64,000 nucleotides of DNA from Sinonovacula constricta (lineage: Eukaryota > Mollusca > Bivalvia > Cardiida > Solecurtidae): positions 60,145,050 through 60,209,049 of the forward strand of contig CM017557.1 in assembly GCA_007844125.1 (NCBI GenBank), written 5' to 3'. A program made the position numbers and the translations under genes. This document shows positions 1 to 12,299 of the stretch, piece by piece. Every line of letters starts with the position of its first letter. Positions within the stretch are counted from its first letter, which is position 1. Below the pieces are notes generated by a model that had not been told where the DNA came from, ran no database searches, and worked only from the letters and a program-made list of their open reading frames with translations.

Positions 1-1004
1 TAGTTGTATTAAAGTTACTTTTTTATTTTTAGAACATATGGCTTTTCAACGGTCAGTGCTTAAAAAGTCTTTCCGATAATAGTTCGTGGTTTTAGGTGTG
101 CTATTTCCATTATACACGAATACAACTTGATTTCTTTACTTGAAATTGAGCCGTCTACGTCAATCTTCAGGCAACCATCGCACGAAACCGACATGCAAAT
201 GGTGTTATAATGTAGGAAAGACTATGACAAGATCCTATATAAGAATTACTACATATATCAAATGTCAAAACAGCACTAGGCAGAAGTATGTGCAAGATAA
301 AAAAATAGGTGACAAAAAAACTGAGATGAGACATTGAAAAAATAAAGATAATTCTGAAGTTACCGCTTTGTAACAGTCCAAACTACTTAAAAGCTTAAAC
401 AGGATATTCAGAGGTCTTACCTCGGACTTCCTAAAGGTTTTCTCAAAACCAAACTTCATAAAAATATACAAGCAAAATGGCACAATTTACAGTTAGCACA
501 TAAACAGGAAGCTTAAAATGCTTGGCATGCAAAAATTATAATAACCCAATGCTTTTCTTTAACACATTTTATTTGTAATCTTGTTCGTCTGTGAGATAAG
601 ACTCTAGGCATTCAGAGGCTTTCAATTTTTAGAGTAGATTGTTTCCAACATCTATCAGAGAAGTAAACAAAATTAATGCATCAGACAGATAAGTCCTAGA
701 AGCTTCTTTGGTCCTTATCTATATTGTTCGTCTGGTTTCCAAGTTTGAATGTTAAGTTTGACTCTACTCATGAACAGTTTGCTACAACCATTTACAACTC
801 TTCCTTGGTCATTTTAACTTGATTAAGAAATTTAATTAAATAATCTATTATTTTTTTAATTGACTACTTCTAATGAAAAATATACTTCCTTTTCTTCTAG
901 ATACAACTGCGGAAAATATTTTAATTACGTCAAAAAACAATGTTATAACTTATCTAGGAAAACGTTAGCGTTTGGGCATTTTTTATTAAAATATATCGGT
1001 TTCC
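1..1004. other. Gene-free AT-rich stretch with an R1 remnant
   Basis: No convincing gene. Around 350-480 a decayed R1 repeat can be made out on the minus strand: words resembling 'ttaccgc', 'gcttaaac' and 'cggacttcct' occur in the right order, but with many differences. The rest is AT-rich DNA without recognisable structure. Confidence 0.5.
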
Positions 1005-1290
1005 TTTTCATTGCTTGCATTTGAGAAACAGCTCAGGAAGTGCGAGGTTATAGCTCTGTTAAACTAGTTTAAGTACACCAGTCATTTCCTTTTGCCGACT
1101 GACAGTTCCAATGAGATAACTGAAGGGTTTGCTCTTTTTTATATAATTGTTCTTACATTTGCCTTTCATGTGAATACGTTTTCCCTGTGCCTTTTCAAAT
1201 TATATGTTGCAATGCTCATAGAACTTTGTCATATTTCCTTATTAGAATTTCACATCAGTGGCAAAAGTAAATAAAACAGCATCGACTAGC
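1005..1290 (+). repeat. R1 dispersed repeat copy (diverged, R1a-type flanks)
   Basis: This copy matches those near 17.5, 27.5, 50.8 and 51.5 kb. In order it shows the 'cattgcttgcatttgagaaa' lead, the 'aggaagtgcgaggtt' core start, 'gccgactgac.gttccaa', and the tail 'tgttgcaatgctcatag.ac' followed by 'ttgtcatat'. It carries several small differences. No open frame is shared with other copies, so it is a non-coding interspersed element. Confidence 0.75.
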
Positions 1291-2660
1291 TTTTTTGAGA
1301 CAAGCTTAAACACGTTTTTCGGTAGAACTCCTGATATACCGAACATCAACTGAATACGCCCTATCCCCACCCACCGCCAACCCATTATAAAGTATTCGCC
1401 TTGACCGCGACTTCAACTCAACTTTGAGGTGCCTTAAGAAAAACAACCTTGAATTTGTCGCAGATCTGTTGTTTGAAAGCAAACTTTTGCCTCACTCCTA
1501 CGTCTCCCTCTACCCACTCCCCTTTAAAGTTCGGTGTTCTGTCAGAAACCATTTCATTTATTTCAATAAGAAAGTAAGAAATGTTTCTCTTGGTCTCGAC
1601 ATGAAAACGTGATTGGCGAGGTTCCCTCACGCCCAAGACAAATGACATGTATAAAGTAGAGTGTAACCAAACAAATTGTTGACTTTGTTTTCTTGAATGA
1701 GCTCCTTCCTAAGGGAAGTGAATCCAGCAATAAAAAAGAAATAACTTTGTATCGTAACATTAGTTGTTTAAAAGCAGCTGTCAGTCTGTGTCATTTACCT
1801 GTAAGACAGTTTTGTCATAATACGTTATGGACATATTAGAGATTGAAACGACTAGTTTCATATACATGTATATATAATTATTATATTATATTATTAAATT
1901 AAATTATCAATATGTATTTCTCTACTTTGGTATGCTGTTAAGCCAGATAATCGTTTATCTTTCAATATAATACATGTTGACATGTGTGGATGTATCATGT
2001 ACAATCTACGATGGCAAAATCCAATATACGTGTTTATCATGTATGCGACAGTGACCTTCGCCGCAATTGCATTAAGCTTTATATGCATGTAACATAACAG
2101 ATTATTATTGTTAGGCCTTCCTCATATTGTATTGAGCAAAGTTCCCAATAACCTCCAACCTAACAGTCAATGCATTTCAAACAGAATAATACGTTTATGA
2201 ATAAGAATAAAATCAATAACCATGCTGTTTCGTTAAATAATCTGGTAAAAGTATTACTTTTTTAAAACTGTTTTGCATTTAAAACTTTCAAAGCTTTGTA
2301 GTTTTTTATGCATCCATTTGCTTCATGCTGTATAAGTAATACCATCGGGTTCACTTTTATCGCGTGGACTTTTAAAAAGCCAGATATACGTACTATATAT
2401 ATTCTGACAATATACATTTAATTACGTCCGTTCTTTTTTATAGCGGAGGCACGTTTGTATTTGCCTGTTAGATCTGTAACCTTCCTGCTTTTGTTTCGCT
2501 CTAAAACGGTCAGATGTCACTTGAGAATATTTGTTCATAAACAAAGATAGTGGCATATGTATTCCCTTATTCATATGGGTTGTTTTTGTCTTTTTAAATG
2601 GATGTGCTTCCAGGGCTGTCAGAAAATCGTTTGTTAATTGTTTCATCAGTCGTTTAGTCA
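1291..2660. other. Gene-free AT-rich stretch
   Basis: No gene, RNA or clear repeat is seen. The short open frames here have no recognisable protein features and no supporting splice sites. Confidence 0.5.
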
Positions 2661-3130
2661 ATGTGCCTCGCCTGGTATCACACTGGTGTATTTGATTTTT
2701 GCAATTCTGTAAAAGAATAAATAAGAATCATTATTATCAACAGAAATACGTTAATTGTTGTAACAGAGCTGTTGTTTTAAGAAATAGTCATAAGCATCGA
2801 AAATAAGTTAACATTTTTCAAGGTAAAACTGAACATTAAAACTAAAGCCTGAATATTTCCAATGTATAAACAATATTTATTATAAAAATAGAATACTTAT
2901 ATGAAATGTGATAAAGTCGACATCTAGAAAGAGAAATGGCGTCTTGTGCTAAGCTGATAAACGTATGAGAAATAGTTATTTTTAAATAATTAACAAATCA
3001 AAACTTCTGCTAGAATGTCAAAGGAAAAATGGATTACTCAATATCTTTTTTCCAGGTCGCGTTTATAAAACATAATATAAATAATAACACAATATGTTTA
3101 TGATATATATATCATAGCTTGGACACAAGG
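2661..3130 (+). repeat. Direct segmental duplication, copy 1
   Basis: About 450 bp is repeated in the same orientation at 4845-5430. Shared landmarks in order are 'gtgcctc.cctggta', 'tttttgcaattctgtaaaag', 'aacagaaatacg', 'gataaacgtatgagaaat', and 'tccaggtcgcgtttataaaa'. In this copy the unit runs directly into a CA-rich microsatellite that copy 2 lacks. No protein frame is conserved between the copies. Confidence 0.85.
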
Positions 3131-3139
3131 ACAAAGGCA

Positions 3140-3320
3140 CACGAACACTCACGCACACACACGCACGCACGCGCACACACACACACACCTGCACACGTGC
3201 ATATGCAAGCACGCACGCAGACACAAAAACATACACACGCACGCATCCACACACGCACACACATACAAACGAACGCACACGCATACACCCGCACACGCAA
3301 CCGCATATGCACACATACAC
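3140..3320 (+). repeat. Imperfect CA/CG-rich microsatellite
   Basis: Roughly 180 bp of imperfect (CA)n interrupted by CG steps (acgcacgc, acacgcac). The interruptions keep reading frames open on both strands, producing low-complexity His/Thr or Cys/Val open frames that are artefacts of the repeat. Confidence 0.9.
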
Positions 3321-3420
3321 ATCAAACATATATAGAAATCCCACCTCTGAGCGGTCATTTTGCAAAAGTACAGACTGCAAATAATGCGATTTATAAACAC
3401 CGTAACAATAAAGGCAATTG

Positions 3421-4738
3421 TATATAAAATATGCCTAATATATACATAGACGACTCGACAACTGTTTTGTATATAAGGAATCCATGTCACAACAGTCCAA
3501 GCGATTGCGTATTATAAAAACAAATTATTGATTTCATATGATCAATATGAAAAGCTGTGACATAGTTAATATTTTTATACAAATTGAAGTAAAAAGTAAA
3601 TAATATCTGCTGATAATTTTCTGAGCTTTAAAACTACATCATTTGAAACACATTAAAGGGACATACAATAAAATGGAAAAACAATAAAATAATATATATA
3701 TTAATGTTCACATTCTTATGAGTTCAATGGACAAACGGCACTTGCGAATATATTATACATTTACAATTATCTACACGACTATAATTAGAATAAAAACGAT
3801 AAATTGCAACTTCCTTGAGAAACCGAATAGTATTATTTTGGTGAACAGGTGTTAATTAATTTAATTAAATTCATATTATATAAAAATGTTTTACTTTTGT
3901 GACTGTTTGGAAAGCTGTTATTATACCGTTTTATAAATAGAAACAGATAACTCATTTATGTTAAAAAGATTGATTATTAAATAAAAAATCAGTTATTACA
4001 CAAACAAATCTTAAGACAAATGTTATGGAAAACATACAATTTGTTTTTCAAATAATTTCTAAAAGTAGAGCAAATTGAGTAGCTTTAGTTAAAGGGCTCA
4101 TTAATAAAAGGCATACATACAGACCACGACAATGGTTATAATATGCATGCTTAATTATATAACCTTAAGCCTATTCATAATCAATATTGCAAAGTTCATT
4201 TTTCTTTTATCTTTAAATGGTTATGGGCTCAAACAGATAAAACACATTACGGCATGCATTTTAAATAATATTAAAACAGAATTATTCGAAATAAATGTTA
4301 TGCGTTTTCGACAGAAAGGTTAATGACTAACATTTAAAAGTATGTTCATAAACACTCATCAAACAAAACATTCGTGGAAGACAATTATGCACTGTTAATT
4401 ATATTAATTTTATTTTAGCTACCTGTTTTATGTGCACTGTATCCCAATCTTCTGTCTTCTATAGAGGCATTTAATAGATGACAGGAAGAAATGCAGGCAA
4501 GGTTGTAAATAAAGTAAACACCTTACACAAATGATGTAAATGTGACATTGCAATGCATACAAGAGTATAATTTTCGCATTGTTTATCCAATTTTAAACTA
4601 AGGTAAGAAGGCGAGGCAAATTTATTGCACGAACATAATTACGCAACATTTAAGTTTAAACCGTAAATAATTTGATGTTGTTTCTCTGGCGTTTGTTCTG
4701 GTAATTTCATTTAAATACCTAAATTTTTGACAAATCGA
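3421..4738. other. Gene-free AT-rich spacer within the duplicated region
   Basis: No gene or RNA is seen between the two segmental-duplication copies. The sequence is AT-rich with short homopolymer runs only. Confidence 0.5.
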
Positions 4739-5525
4739 CCTCATAAGCACTCATTACATCTGCCACTAAAGCATGTATAATAACATAATAACGGATACTT
4801 AAAACACTTAACAATTGCAGTGCTCTTCTGTCGTTAAGTGAAAGTGCCTCACCTGGTACCACATTGGTGTTATTGATTTTTGCAATTCTGTAAAAGAATA
4901 ATTAAGAAAACGGATTACCAACAGAAATACGTGTTAATTGTTGTAAAAGAGCTGTTGTGTTAAGGTAGAGTCATAAGCAACGAAGAAGTTAGTAACCATT
5001 TTAAAAACACTAACATTTCCTTCGAGTAAACGGAACGTTACATTTTTTAATATTAAAATATTAAATATTAAAATATTTAAAATAAAGTCTGAAGGTTTCC
5101 AAAGTAAAAACAATATTTATTATTAAAAATAGAATGTTTATATAAAATGTGTATAAAATGTGATAAAGTCAAAATCTAGAAAGAGAAACGGCGTTTTGTG
5201 CTAAGCTGATAAACGTATGAGAAATATTTATTTTTAAATAATTAACAAAATATAACTTCTGCAAGAATATCAAAGGAAATGGATTATTAAATGTCTTTTC
5301 CAGGTCGCGTTTATAAAATGTAACATAAATAAGAACACAATATGTTCATATGTGGGGCAATATGATCCTATGATCTTATGACCTTATGAGAATGGCTATA
5401 TATATCAAAGCTTGGATACAACGACAAAGGCGCACGATAATAATCTCATAATCGACCTCATAAGCACGCATTACATCTGCCACTAAAGCATGTATAATAA
5501 CATAATAACGGATTATAAAAACACT
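4739..5525 (+). repeat. Direct segmental duplication, copy 2, with a nested 70 bp duplication
   Basis: The stretch 4845-5430 matches 2661-3150. It additionally contains a small AT expansion near 5050-5085 and lacks the CA microsatellite. A separate ~70 bp segment beginning 'cctcataagca' occurs at 4739-4806 and again at 5454-5525, nearly identical including 'taataacataataacggat'. So at least two duplication events are layered here. Confidence 0.8.
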
Positions 5526-5947
5526 ACACATTTGTTTTGCTCTTAAATTTTCACGCAATTTATAAACAACAGAATGAAATTATCAATCCCGAAGGTTAAT
5601 GATAGCTCATAATTAAACCAGGATAATATCTTATTAAAACTCATTTATACGGACATTATTTTTTAGTTTCTCTTTTAAAATAATATCACGGGATTTATTC
5701 CCCTTGACATTGTCATATTTGTGTTTTATGTCAGATAAAAAATATGATCTTAATAACTTCCATCAAAATATGTCAAGCGTAAGATATTCTGTGTCACTAA
5801 AAGGTTGTTGGTAAGCTATCAATATTTTAATTTTAATTGTTGTTGTTGTTTCTTTTTTAACTTAATTATGTAGCTGTAAGGATCTCACGATTATGAGGAA
5901 ACTACTGTCGTGTAATGTTAGGAATGCAGACGTGCACATCGTACGAA

Positions 5948-6290
5948 AATAAACAATGTGTGACCGGACCTGGTAGGGCAATCGGTAGAGCGTAGGCTCC
6001 AGGTACGGGAGGCCCAGAGTTCGATCCCGGGCCGCGACACACGAAAGTCGTTAAAAATGATAGTGGTATAGCTCCCTTGCTAACGCTCAAGCAAATATAA
6101 GGCCAGTTCCACGACTGGTTGGCCCGGTGTCAGGATAATGTAACTGGGTGTGGTATCATGCCAGGTATTCACGACATGCTATACACAGTGAAGGCAGCAC
6201 TATATCTGCTTCAAGTGGGCACCGTCTCCATATAACTGAAATACTGTTGGTGGGACGATAAACCCAATAAACAAACAATAAACAATGTGT
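5948..6290 (+). mobile_element. SINE-A copy with 14 bp target-site duplication
   Basis: A tRNA-derived SINE of about 315 bp (5962-6276). Its head begins GACCGGACCTGG, has an A-box-like TGGTAGGGCAATCGGTAGAG and a B-box-like GTTCGATCCC. The body carries 'gtggtatagctccctt' and 'ccacgactggttggcc'. The tail ends 'tgttggtgggacgataaacc' with an AAACA-rich terminus. It is flanked by AATAAACAATGTGT at 5948-5961 and 6277-6290, a perfect duplication indicating retrotransposition and recent arrival. Confidence 0.93.
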
Positions 6291-6389
6291 TGTTATTGGC
6301 TGTAAGTGGAATAGTGCGTATTATCAATGCATGAGTCGAAATATTGTCCGAGCCCATGGTAATGTTCTAGTTAAAGGGTTGAAAGTCCG

Positions 6390-6690
6390 CTATCACCTTG
6401 ACGTCAGTGTGTTTCACTTTGACGGAATATTTTTATTTACTTTGTTTGTTTGATAGAAAAACCTTCAGGAAGTGCGAGGTTGGAGCGCTCCACAAACCAG
6501 GTTTAAGCACCCCAGTTGGCCCTTTTGCCGACTGACCGTTCCAAGGCGGTAACTGATGTTTTTTTCTTTTTGTGTGTTATGTGTCGTCTCTGTTTTTGTT
6601 ACATTTACATTACCTTGTTTGCCTTTGTCTAGGTAGATAAAGTTTAAATATCTGTGGAAATTTTGATAGGACCTTTTCTTATTTACCTAT
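6390..6690 (+). repeat. R1 dispersed repeat, R1b subfamily
   Basis: It contains the R1 core 'aggaagtgcgaggttggagc', then the palindrome GGAGCGCTCC, then 'gccgactgaccgttccaagg'. The flanks are R1b-type: 'cgtcagtgtgtttcactttg' before the core and 'tttgtgtgttatgt' plus 'ttgcctttgtctaggtagat' after it. The same flanks occur inverted at 36290-36610 and 52670-53010. Confidence 0.85.
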
Positions 6691-6699
6691 TTTTATTTT

Positions 6700-7610
6700 A
6701 AAGAAATAAACTTCACTAGCTGATACTAGATAAGTTTATGGGTAAAAAGTCAAAAGAACAAGATTAGTTTCCCATCAATACAATGCCACTTAGAGCAGTA
6801 AACTATTGTCTGTTAGGAGTATAGAAAGAGGATCTGGCACGAATTGTCATTTAATACAAACATTTATTAAACGATTTTATTGAAACAAATAATAGAAAGC
6901 GAGCTATGGCAAGCAAACTTTCATTTTTCCTGGACGAGTCTTATTTATATGGACGAGTTTTATTAAACACTAGGGGATGGTAGGATAAAATGCGGTATTT
7001 CAAGCAAAACTCCAAATCTATTCATTTTCATTCTCACACGTTTTCTTGAAGTTAAATTATGAAGAAGATACAAAGGTGTCAGTTTATTTGCTTACGCTTC
7101 ATTTGATTTACGACAATACAATCAAACGATATATTTCGTCATTCTTTTACCATGATTTGTTATGAAGTACTTTAGTAAAAAAAACATTAATACAACTAAG
7201 GAAGAAATTTCTAATATAATTTCTCTGCAATAATTTGACACATTTTGTATAAAAACCTCTATTAGATAACTGCAGAATGGATTCACATTTTTGTTTAAAA
7301 TGCCATAGCAATAGCAAATCGGTACACTAAATAATCAGTTGTTGTTTTTAATGTGCATACATCTGGATCTAAATACAGTACATTTCTTCTCTATGAATAT
7401 ACATGTAGTGTACATGTATCGGGCGAGGTAGAACAGTTACTTTTTTTAAAATAATATTATTTTCTCTCTGAAACATTCATTTTAATAATAGTATATTTTT
7501 ATTAATCTAAATAAAAACGATCTCAGAAAAACGGGAAATTGGTGTATGATACTATGTATGATATTAATAAACTGTTTGTTTGTTGTTGTTGTTTTTAATG
7601 TGGTTATGGA
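6700..7610. other. Gene-free AT-rich stretch
   Basis: No gene, RNA or recognised repeat. The molluscan-style 'atacatgtag' words near 7400 are not diagnostic. Confidence 0.5.
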
Positions 7611-7615
7611 CCGAT

Positions 7616-8095
7616 TCATTCAAAGTAATGTTTTAAAGCTGCCATTCGACAGTTTGGACAAAATATGTTTTCTCGAATAACCAAATCAGTCATTGTTACC
7701 TGAAAAGTCTTGCAAAATGTCGTATATTGATGCAGATCTTTGTGTACAGTGAAGCATAAATCCACACCCGTCATTGCAAACAGGAATTTCCTACATGCAG
7801 AGATAGATTTTTTAAAACTAAGAAACCACGCGACAACTTCCTTTTGAGAACGTATTATATCGTCATCCGTGTAGTCCTCTCTGGCGTCGATATCTATTTT
7901 AGCAGAGTTCACCATCGAGCTTATTTATAGATTTAGACAGAGTGAATATTTAGAGTGCTTCTTTGGCGCAATATATAGTAGCTAAAAATAAAGGCAGTGT
8001 TCAAAATAGTCTTATGTTATTTCTAAGTTCCCCAAAATGGTAGAAAAATAGTATTACTATATTTGCAACAAACTGTCGGATACCACCCTTAATAA
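7616..8095 (-). repeat. R2 dispersed repeat copy 1
   Basis: About 450 bp is shared with 35400-35885 (same strand) and 33575-33985 (opposite strand). On the minus strand a 99-codon frame happens to be open (7616-7915) and looks exon-like. The other two copies carry stops and frameshifts across the same part, so I treat it as a repeat rather than a gene. Landmarks are 'cagtcattgttacctgaaaa', 'ttatttatagattt', and 'aaactgtcggataccac' near the end. Confidence 0.7.
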
Positions 8096-8135
8096 AATAA
8101 TTTATGCGTGCATGATGTCATTCGAACACTTAAAA

Positions 8136-8300
8136 GGCGCCGGTGGCCAAGTGGATAGATTCATCCAAACGTCTAACCCATTGGAACCGCATCGCGTAGG
8201 TTCGAGTCCCGGTCAGGCTTCATGCGGTCAGGTTTTTCAGCTGACCTGCGGATAGCTGGTGGTTCTACCCAGACAGTCGCCAGTTGTTGTGTTGTTGTTG
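8136..8300 (+). mobile_element. SINE-B copy (class II tRNA-derived)
   Basis: The head looks like a Ser/Leu-type tRNA: GGTGGCCAAGTGGATAGA as A box and GGTTCGAGTCCCGG as B box, separated by a long variable arm. It is followed by a non-tRNA body 'cagctgacctgcgga...ggtggttctaccc'. The 5' and 3' ends cannot pair into an acceptor stem, so it is not a functional tRNA gene. Related pieces lie inverted at 11575-11690 and 58815-58915. Confidence 0.75.
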
Positions 8301-8309
8301 TTTTTTTCA

Positions 8310-9080
8310 TACAAAATAGCAAGTCGCTATAATGACTGCAATTGTGTCAATATGCGAGATTTTGTACACTATATACGGATACTGACATTTAGTCTTCTTT
8401 AGAAGTATTCAATAGTTTACATTAATCATCTCTAAACTATCTCCCAAACGGACAATCTAAACACGTACAAGACAAAGGCGAAAATGTCTCCATCAATGCG
8501 AGAAACTGAAACGAAAGCATAACAGAAATATGTATTGGACATACGGTGGCAGTTTTATAGAATGTAAAATACCAACATATTTATACGGAAATGATGTTTA
8601 GTTGCAAGAGCAATTGCTATTTTACATATAGGAGATATGGCACCATTTGTCATTTAAAACAAATATTAATTAAACGAGTTTAGGAATTGTGATAGTAAGC
8701 GGGCCTATGGCGAGCTTACCGTAATTTTTCTTGGACGAATATTATAATTGTTTGTATTAAATGATAACGCGTGTCCGATTCTTTTTATCACACGATTCTT
8801 ATCTCTAATATACAATTTTACAAAATGTTTACAAAATATGAGACGATCTGCATCATGCATGACGTCGATGACGTCATCAATAAAAAGCTGTATGACACTA
8901 GAGTAATATAACAAAATATGTAATGGGTTTATTGAATGAAAAACAAGGGGAATCAAATGATAAATAATAATTGGATCCAGAAAGACTTTTATCTGCATAT
9001 AAAGATAAAAGAATGTAAGTCGTCTTTTTAGTAAATACAAGTCACGTGGGTGGTTGATGTTTGCAAAAGGCTTCCGATTG
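8310..9080. other. Gene-free stretch with a paired CRE-like motif
   Basis: No gene is seen. A perfect cAMP-response-element palindrome TGACGTCA lies at 8869-8876, with a near-copy TGACGTCG at 8860-8867. No promoter or exon is visible nearby, so any function is speculative. Confidence 0.4.
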
Positions 9081-9083
9081 AGT

Positions 9084-9227
<144 letters not shown>

Positions 9228-9229
9228 GT

Positions 9230-11460
9230 TGTTGTTTTTTCCGTTAATTCATTGTATACTAAAATTTAGATTTACCTTTATGTGCTAATGACAGACACAC
9301 TCGCGGAGTATGGATATTTTACTGCATTTTAGGTATATAGTTTTTGTAGATGTTTGGTGATTGAAGGTAAAATATATACAACATTTATATTCGTTAACTT
9401 ATAAATATCATTTATAATCGCTTCCGTTAAAAAACACAGCCCATAACCGGTTTTATTGTCATACACATTAACATCCGACCCTCACTACCCCATCAGCTGC
9501 ATAATGCTGATGGAACTATACAAATAAACATCCACATCCTTCTCTGTGATATAAATATTCAAGTTGTAAAATTGAACTGAATTTAACTGAAGCTGATTAC
9601 TGAAACAATGACAAGCTGTCTTTAATTAAGGTCGTTCGAACACTCCTCCTTCCATCAACGTGCGAGAATTCAATTGTTCCTTTCAAATCGGTAAACAATT
9701 GTTCTTTCAAACATCATAAAAATACAAATGCAACTAAATAACCATTAATTGCTACTGACTACTACTACTACTATATGAACTGATATGATTAATATGTGAC
9801 TTATAAAGAACTGAATTATCAAACAGACAGTAATTTTCCATACATCTTAAAAGGTCTAAAATCTAGTGAAAATGGAACAAATGCAACTAAAATTAAAAAA
9901 AAAGATGATAGAAAAAACTCAAATGGAACGAAAATTACAAGTTTTGAACTTTGTACATGTATATATAAACTATTTAAATGAATAATTAATAATGGATATG
10001 TTACAAAACTTGATATAGCCTAGCCATGGTCATTGTTCAAAAATGTTGAATATAAAATACCTGTTTGCTGAACTTTAAAATTAAAGAATAATGATGTACA
10101 TGGTATAGCAACGCTTCTGTATTGAAATATTGTTCGCATTCTTGATCAAGATTTAACGATGACATATTGTCTTTTCTTTCGAAGAATTGTCCATGAAAAC
10201 CACTAAATATATGTAACAAAAAAAATCGCTTCAAGATAGCATTTTTTTATTTTAAGCAAATTGTTGCTATTGCTATTCCCTATGACCCAAGTGCAACTTT
10301 CCTAATCATGAGACATTAGAAGCTGATGTTAGTTCATAGATAATATTCAGTGAAAATATTAGTTTTTGCTTTTAATAGAAGGTTTGATGTAACGATGCAA
10401 TTGTTACTTGTGCTGACATTTATTAAAATGCATGTTTCTATGAAAAACATGGGTAACCTGATTATAAGATTTATATCATGTATGTTGTTAATTAAATAAA
10501 AGACCAATTAAAAATATACTGGGCAATGACGTATCAATGACTTTATTGTTTAAAGATAAATGGGCATCTGATAATTTATTTTCTTAGAGAAAGTAAATGT
10601 TTGTTTTTTGTTTTCTCGTTGTGTTTGCAATTTTGTCCTAAATCTGCTTCGTGTTTGAAAATTTATATATTATTTAATATAAGACGTTACTCTTTATTCG
10701 TCCGTAAATTCTATATTTTAATGAACAGTTTATCAACGTTTCCTTTTATTCTTCAGTTGCTTTCAGTCATAATGTTGTCGAGGCATGTCTGTTTTGCACA
10801 TATGCACATATTAAATGTCCATTTATTGTTTCTCATTGATTATAAATTAACTTCTGTAGCGTTTGCTTGGTGCAAAGTTGCAATTACTTAAGGATATTTC
10901 ATTAATGTTATTTCTGTAAGAGAAAGGCTTGTTGGAAGTTCAAGAGAGGTCCCATAAAACACGACTGAAACCCTCCAGTATGTCAATTTGGCCGTCTGAC
11001 CTGTCCAAAAATGTCGTTCTTCATTTCTTGTGTACGTTTTAGATGTTTCTTTGTCATGTTACATTTAGCAAATATATACGTGTATGTTCTTTGAGAGTAA
11101 GTTTAATTTGAAATATTTGTTGGATTTCTTACAGGATATGGTCATATTTATTCCATTTATTCTGATCTATTCCATAACGTTTTACGGTGATGACGTTATG
11201 TTATTGCACATAGCACTTAACCATGCCATTACATATAAATAGCAACAGCAATATGTTGGACCATTGGCTTTCCTAAACAATATTCGCCACAACTTCCTGG
11301 TCATTAATAGAGGTGATTGCACCTGGAGTTAATAAAGACAGAATGAAGTTCTCACTTGATAATGACTATTTATTGAGTTTTCCTTCTGTCCAGAACATGT
11401 TGATATTTTATGACACCACAGCACGTTTGCCCCTTTCATATTGAATTGAGGTCAAACAAA
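9230..11460. other. Gene-free AT-rich stretch
   Basis: No convincing gene. A weak R1-like remnant may lie at 10940-11030 ('cataaaacac', 'gccgtctgacc'), too decayed to assign. The 96-codon open frame at 10601-10891 is hydrophobic and low-complexity, without splice or family support. Confidence 0.45.
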
Positions 11461-11469
11461 ATTTTGTAA

Positions 11470-11553
11470 GATGTCGCCATTATTTATTATATTATTATTT
11501 ATTGAATCATTATTACTTATTAAATATAATAATAAAAATTATAATGGCGACGT
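11470..11553. repeat. AT-rich hairpin with GATGTCGCCATTAT ends
   Basis: Inverted ends GATGTCGCCATTAT and ATAATGGCGACGTC enclose an AT-rich, TTATTA-type centre. The whole ~84 bp can fold back on itself. It could be a tiny MITE-like element or a palindromic insertion; no target-site duplication was identified. Confidence 0.6.
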
Positions 11554-11574
11554 CCGAAGACAGCAGTCCTGTAG

Positions 11575-11690
11575 CTAGAAAGAACCACCTGCGCAGCTAG
11601 CTGCCAAACCTCCTCTCATGAAAATTCTAGCCCCGACCGGGACTCGAGCCCGCTCGGTGAGAGACTGAGGAGTTACAAGTCAGAATACTA
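11575..11690 (-). mobile_element. SINE-B-like fragment, antisense
   Basis: Read on the minus strand there is a B box GGCTCGAGTCCCGGTC, then a body containing 'gcgcaggtggttct'. The last part matches the SINE-B body at 8260 and 58825. The A-box part is lost or unrecognisable. Confidence 0.6.
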
Positions 11691-11732
11691 GTAAGTACTA
11701 GTAAAAATGGTGAAAGTAGTAAAACTAGAAAT

Positions 11733-11955
11733 AGCTGTTGTTTTTGTTGTTGCTGTAGTTATTGCTGTTGTTTTTTTGTAGTTGGAGTAAATATAAGTAT
11801 AAGCAATGTAAACTAGTAGCAGTTGTAGAAGCAGTGAATACTGTTTTTGTTGTTGCTGTTGTTATTGCTGTTGTTTTTTTTTGTAGTTGGAGTAAATATA
11901 AGTATAAGCAATGTAAACTAGTAGCAGTTGTAGAAGCAGTGAATACTAGTACTGG
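11733..11955 (+). repeat. 105 bp tandem duplication
   Basis: Two adjacent copies of a unit comprising a GTT/GCT-rich part and 'gtagttggagtaaatataag' (starting 11778 and 11883, period 105), then 'aactagtagcagttgtagaa'. They are nearly identical, so the duplication is recent. The matching open frames on both strands are duplicates of the repeat, not a gene. Confidence 0.9.
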
Positions 11956-12299
11956 CAGTAGTAGTAATGAAAGAAATTTACATACAGGTACCCAATGTAA
12001 ACAAAACCAACAGCCCATTTAAAATTAGTAAAACCGGATTGACAAAATCATCGTCAATCCCATTTTTAGGTGTTGTTTTTTCTAAGCTATAAAACAAAGA
12101 CAACACTGCTCAAATCAATGTCATACGGTCACTCCCCTTCGATTCCCAAGGTGCGACTTGCGAGTAGGAGAAAACTACTACTGTGTGGAGCGAGCGAATT
12201 ACATCTTAGTGCTTTACTGACGTTATTGCCATTTAGGTAGTAGTGATGTAAACATTCCGTGAACAATCAAGCTATTCGCAAAAGCCGATTCATGAGCGA

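Noticed and set aside
3063..3490. Several overlapping 66-113 codon frames
   Set aside because: They are translations of a CA/CG-rich microsatellite on both strands.
5962..6040. tRNA gene at the head of SINE-A
   Set aside because: A and B boxes are present, but the 5' and 3' ends do not form an acceptor stem, and the same head occurs in many SINE copies.
7616..7915. 99-codon minus-strand open frame resembling a coding exon
   Set aside because: It lies in the R2 repeat; the two other copies have stops and frameshifts in the same segment, and no family match or splice partner is seen.
8136..8215. Ser/Leu tRNA gene
   Set aside because: The ends do not pair and a SINE body follows directly.
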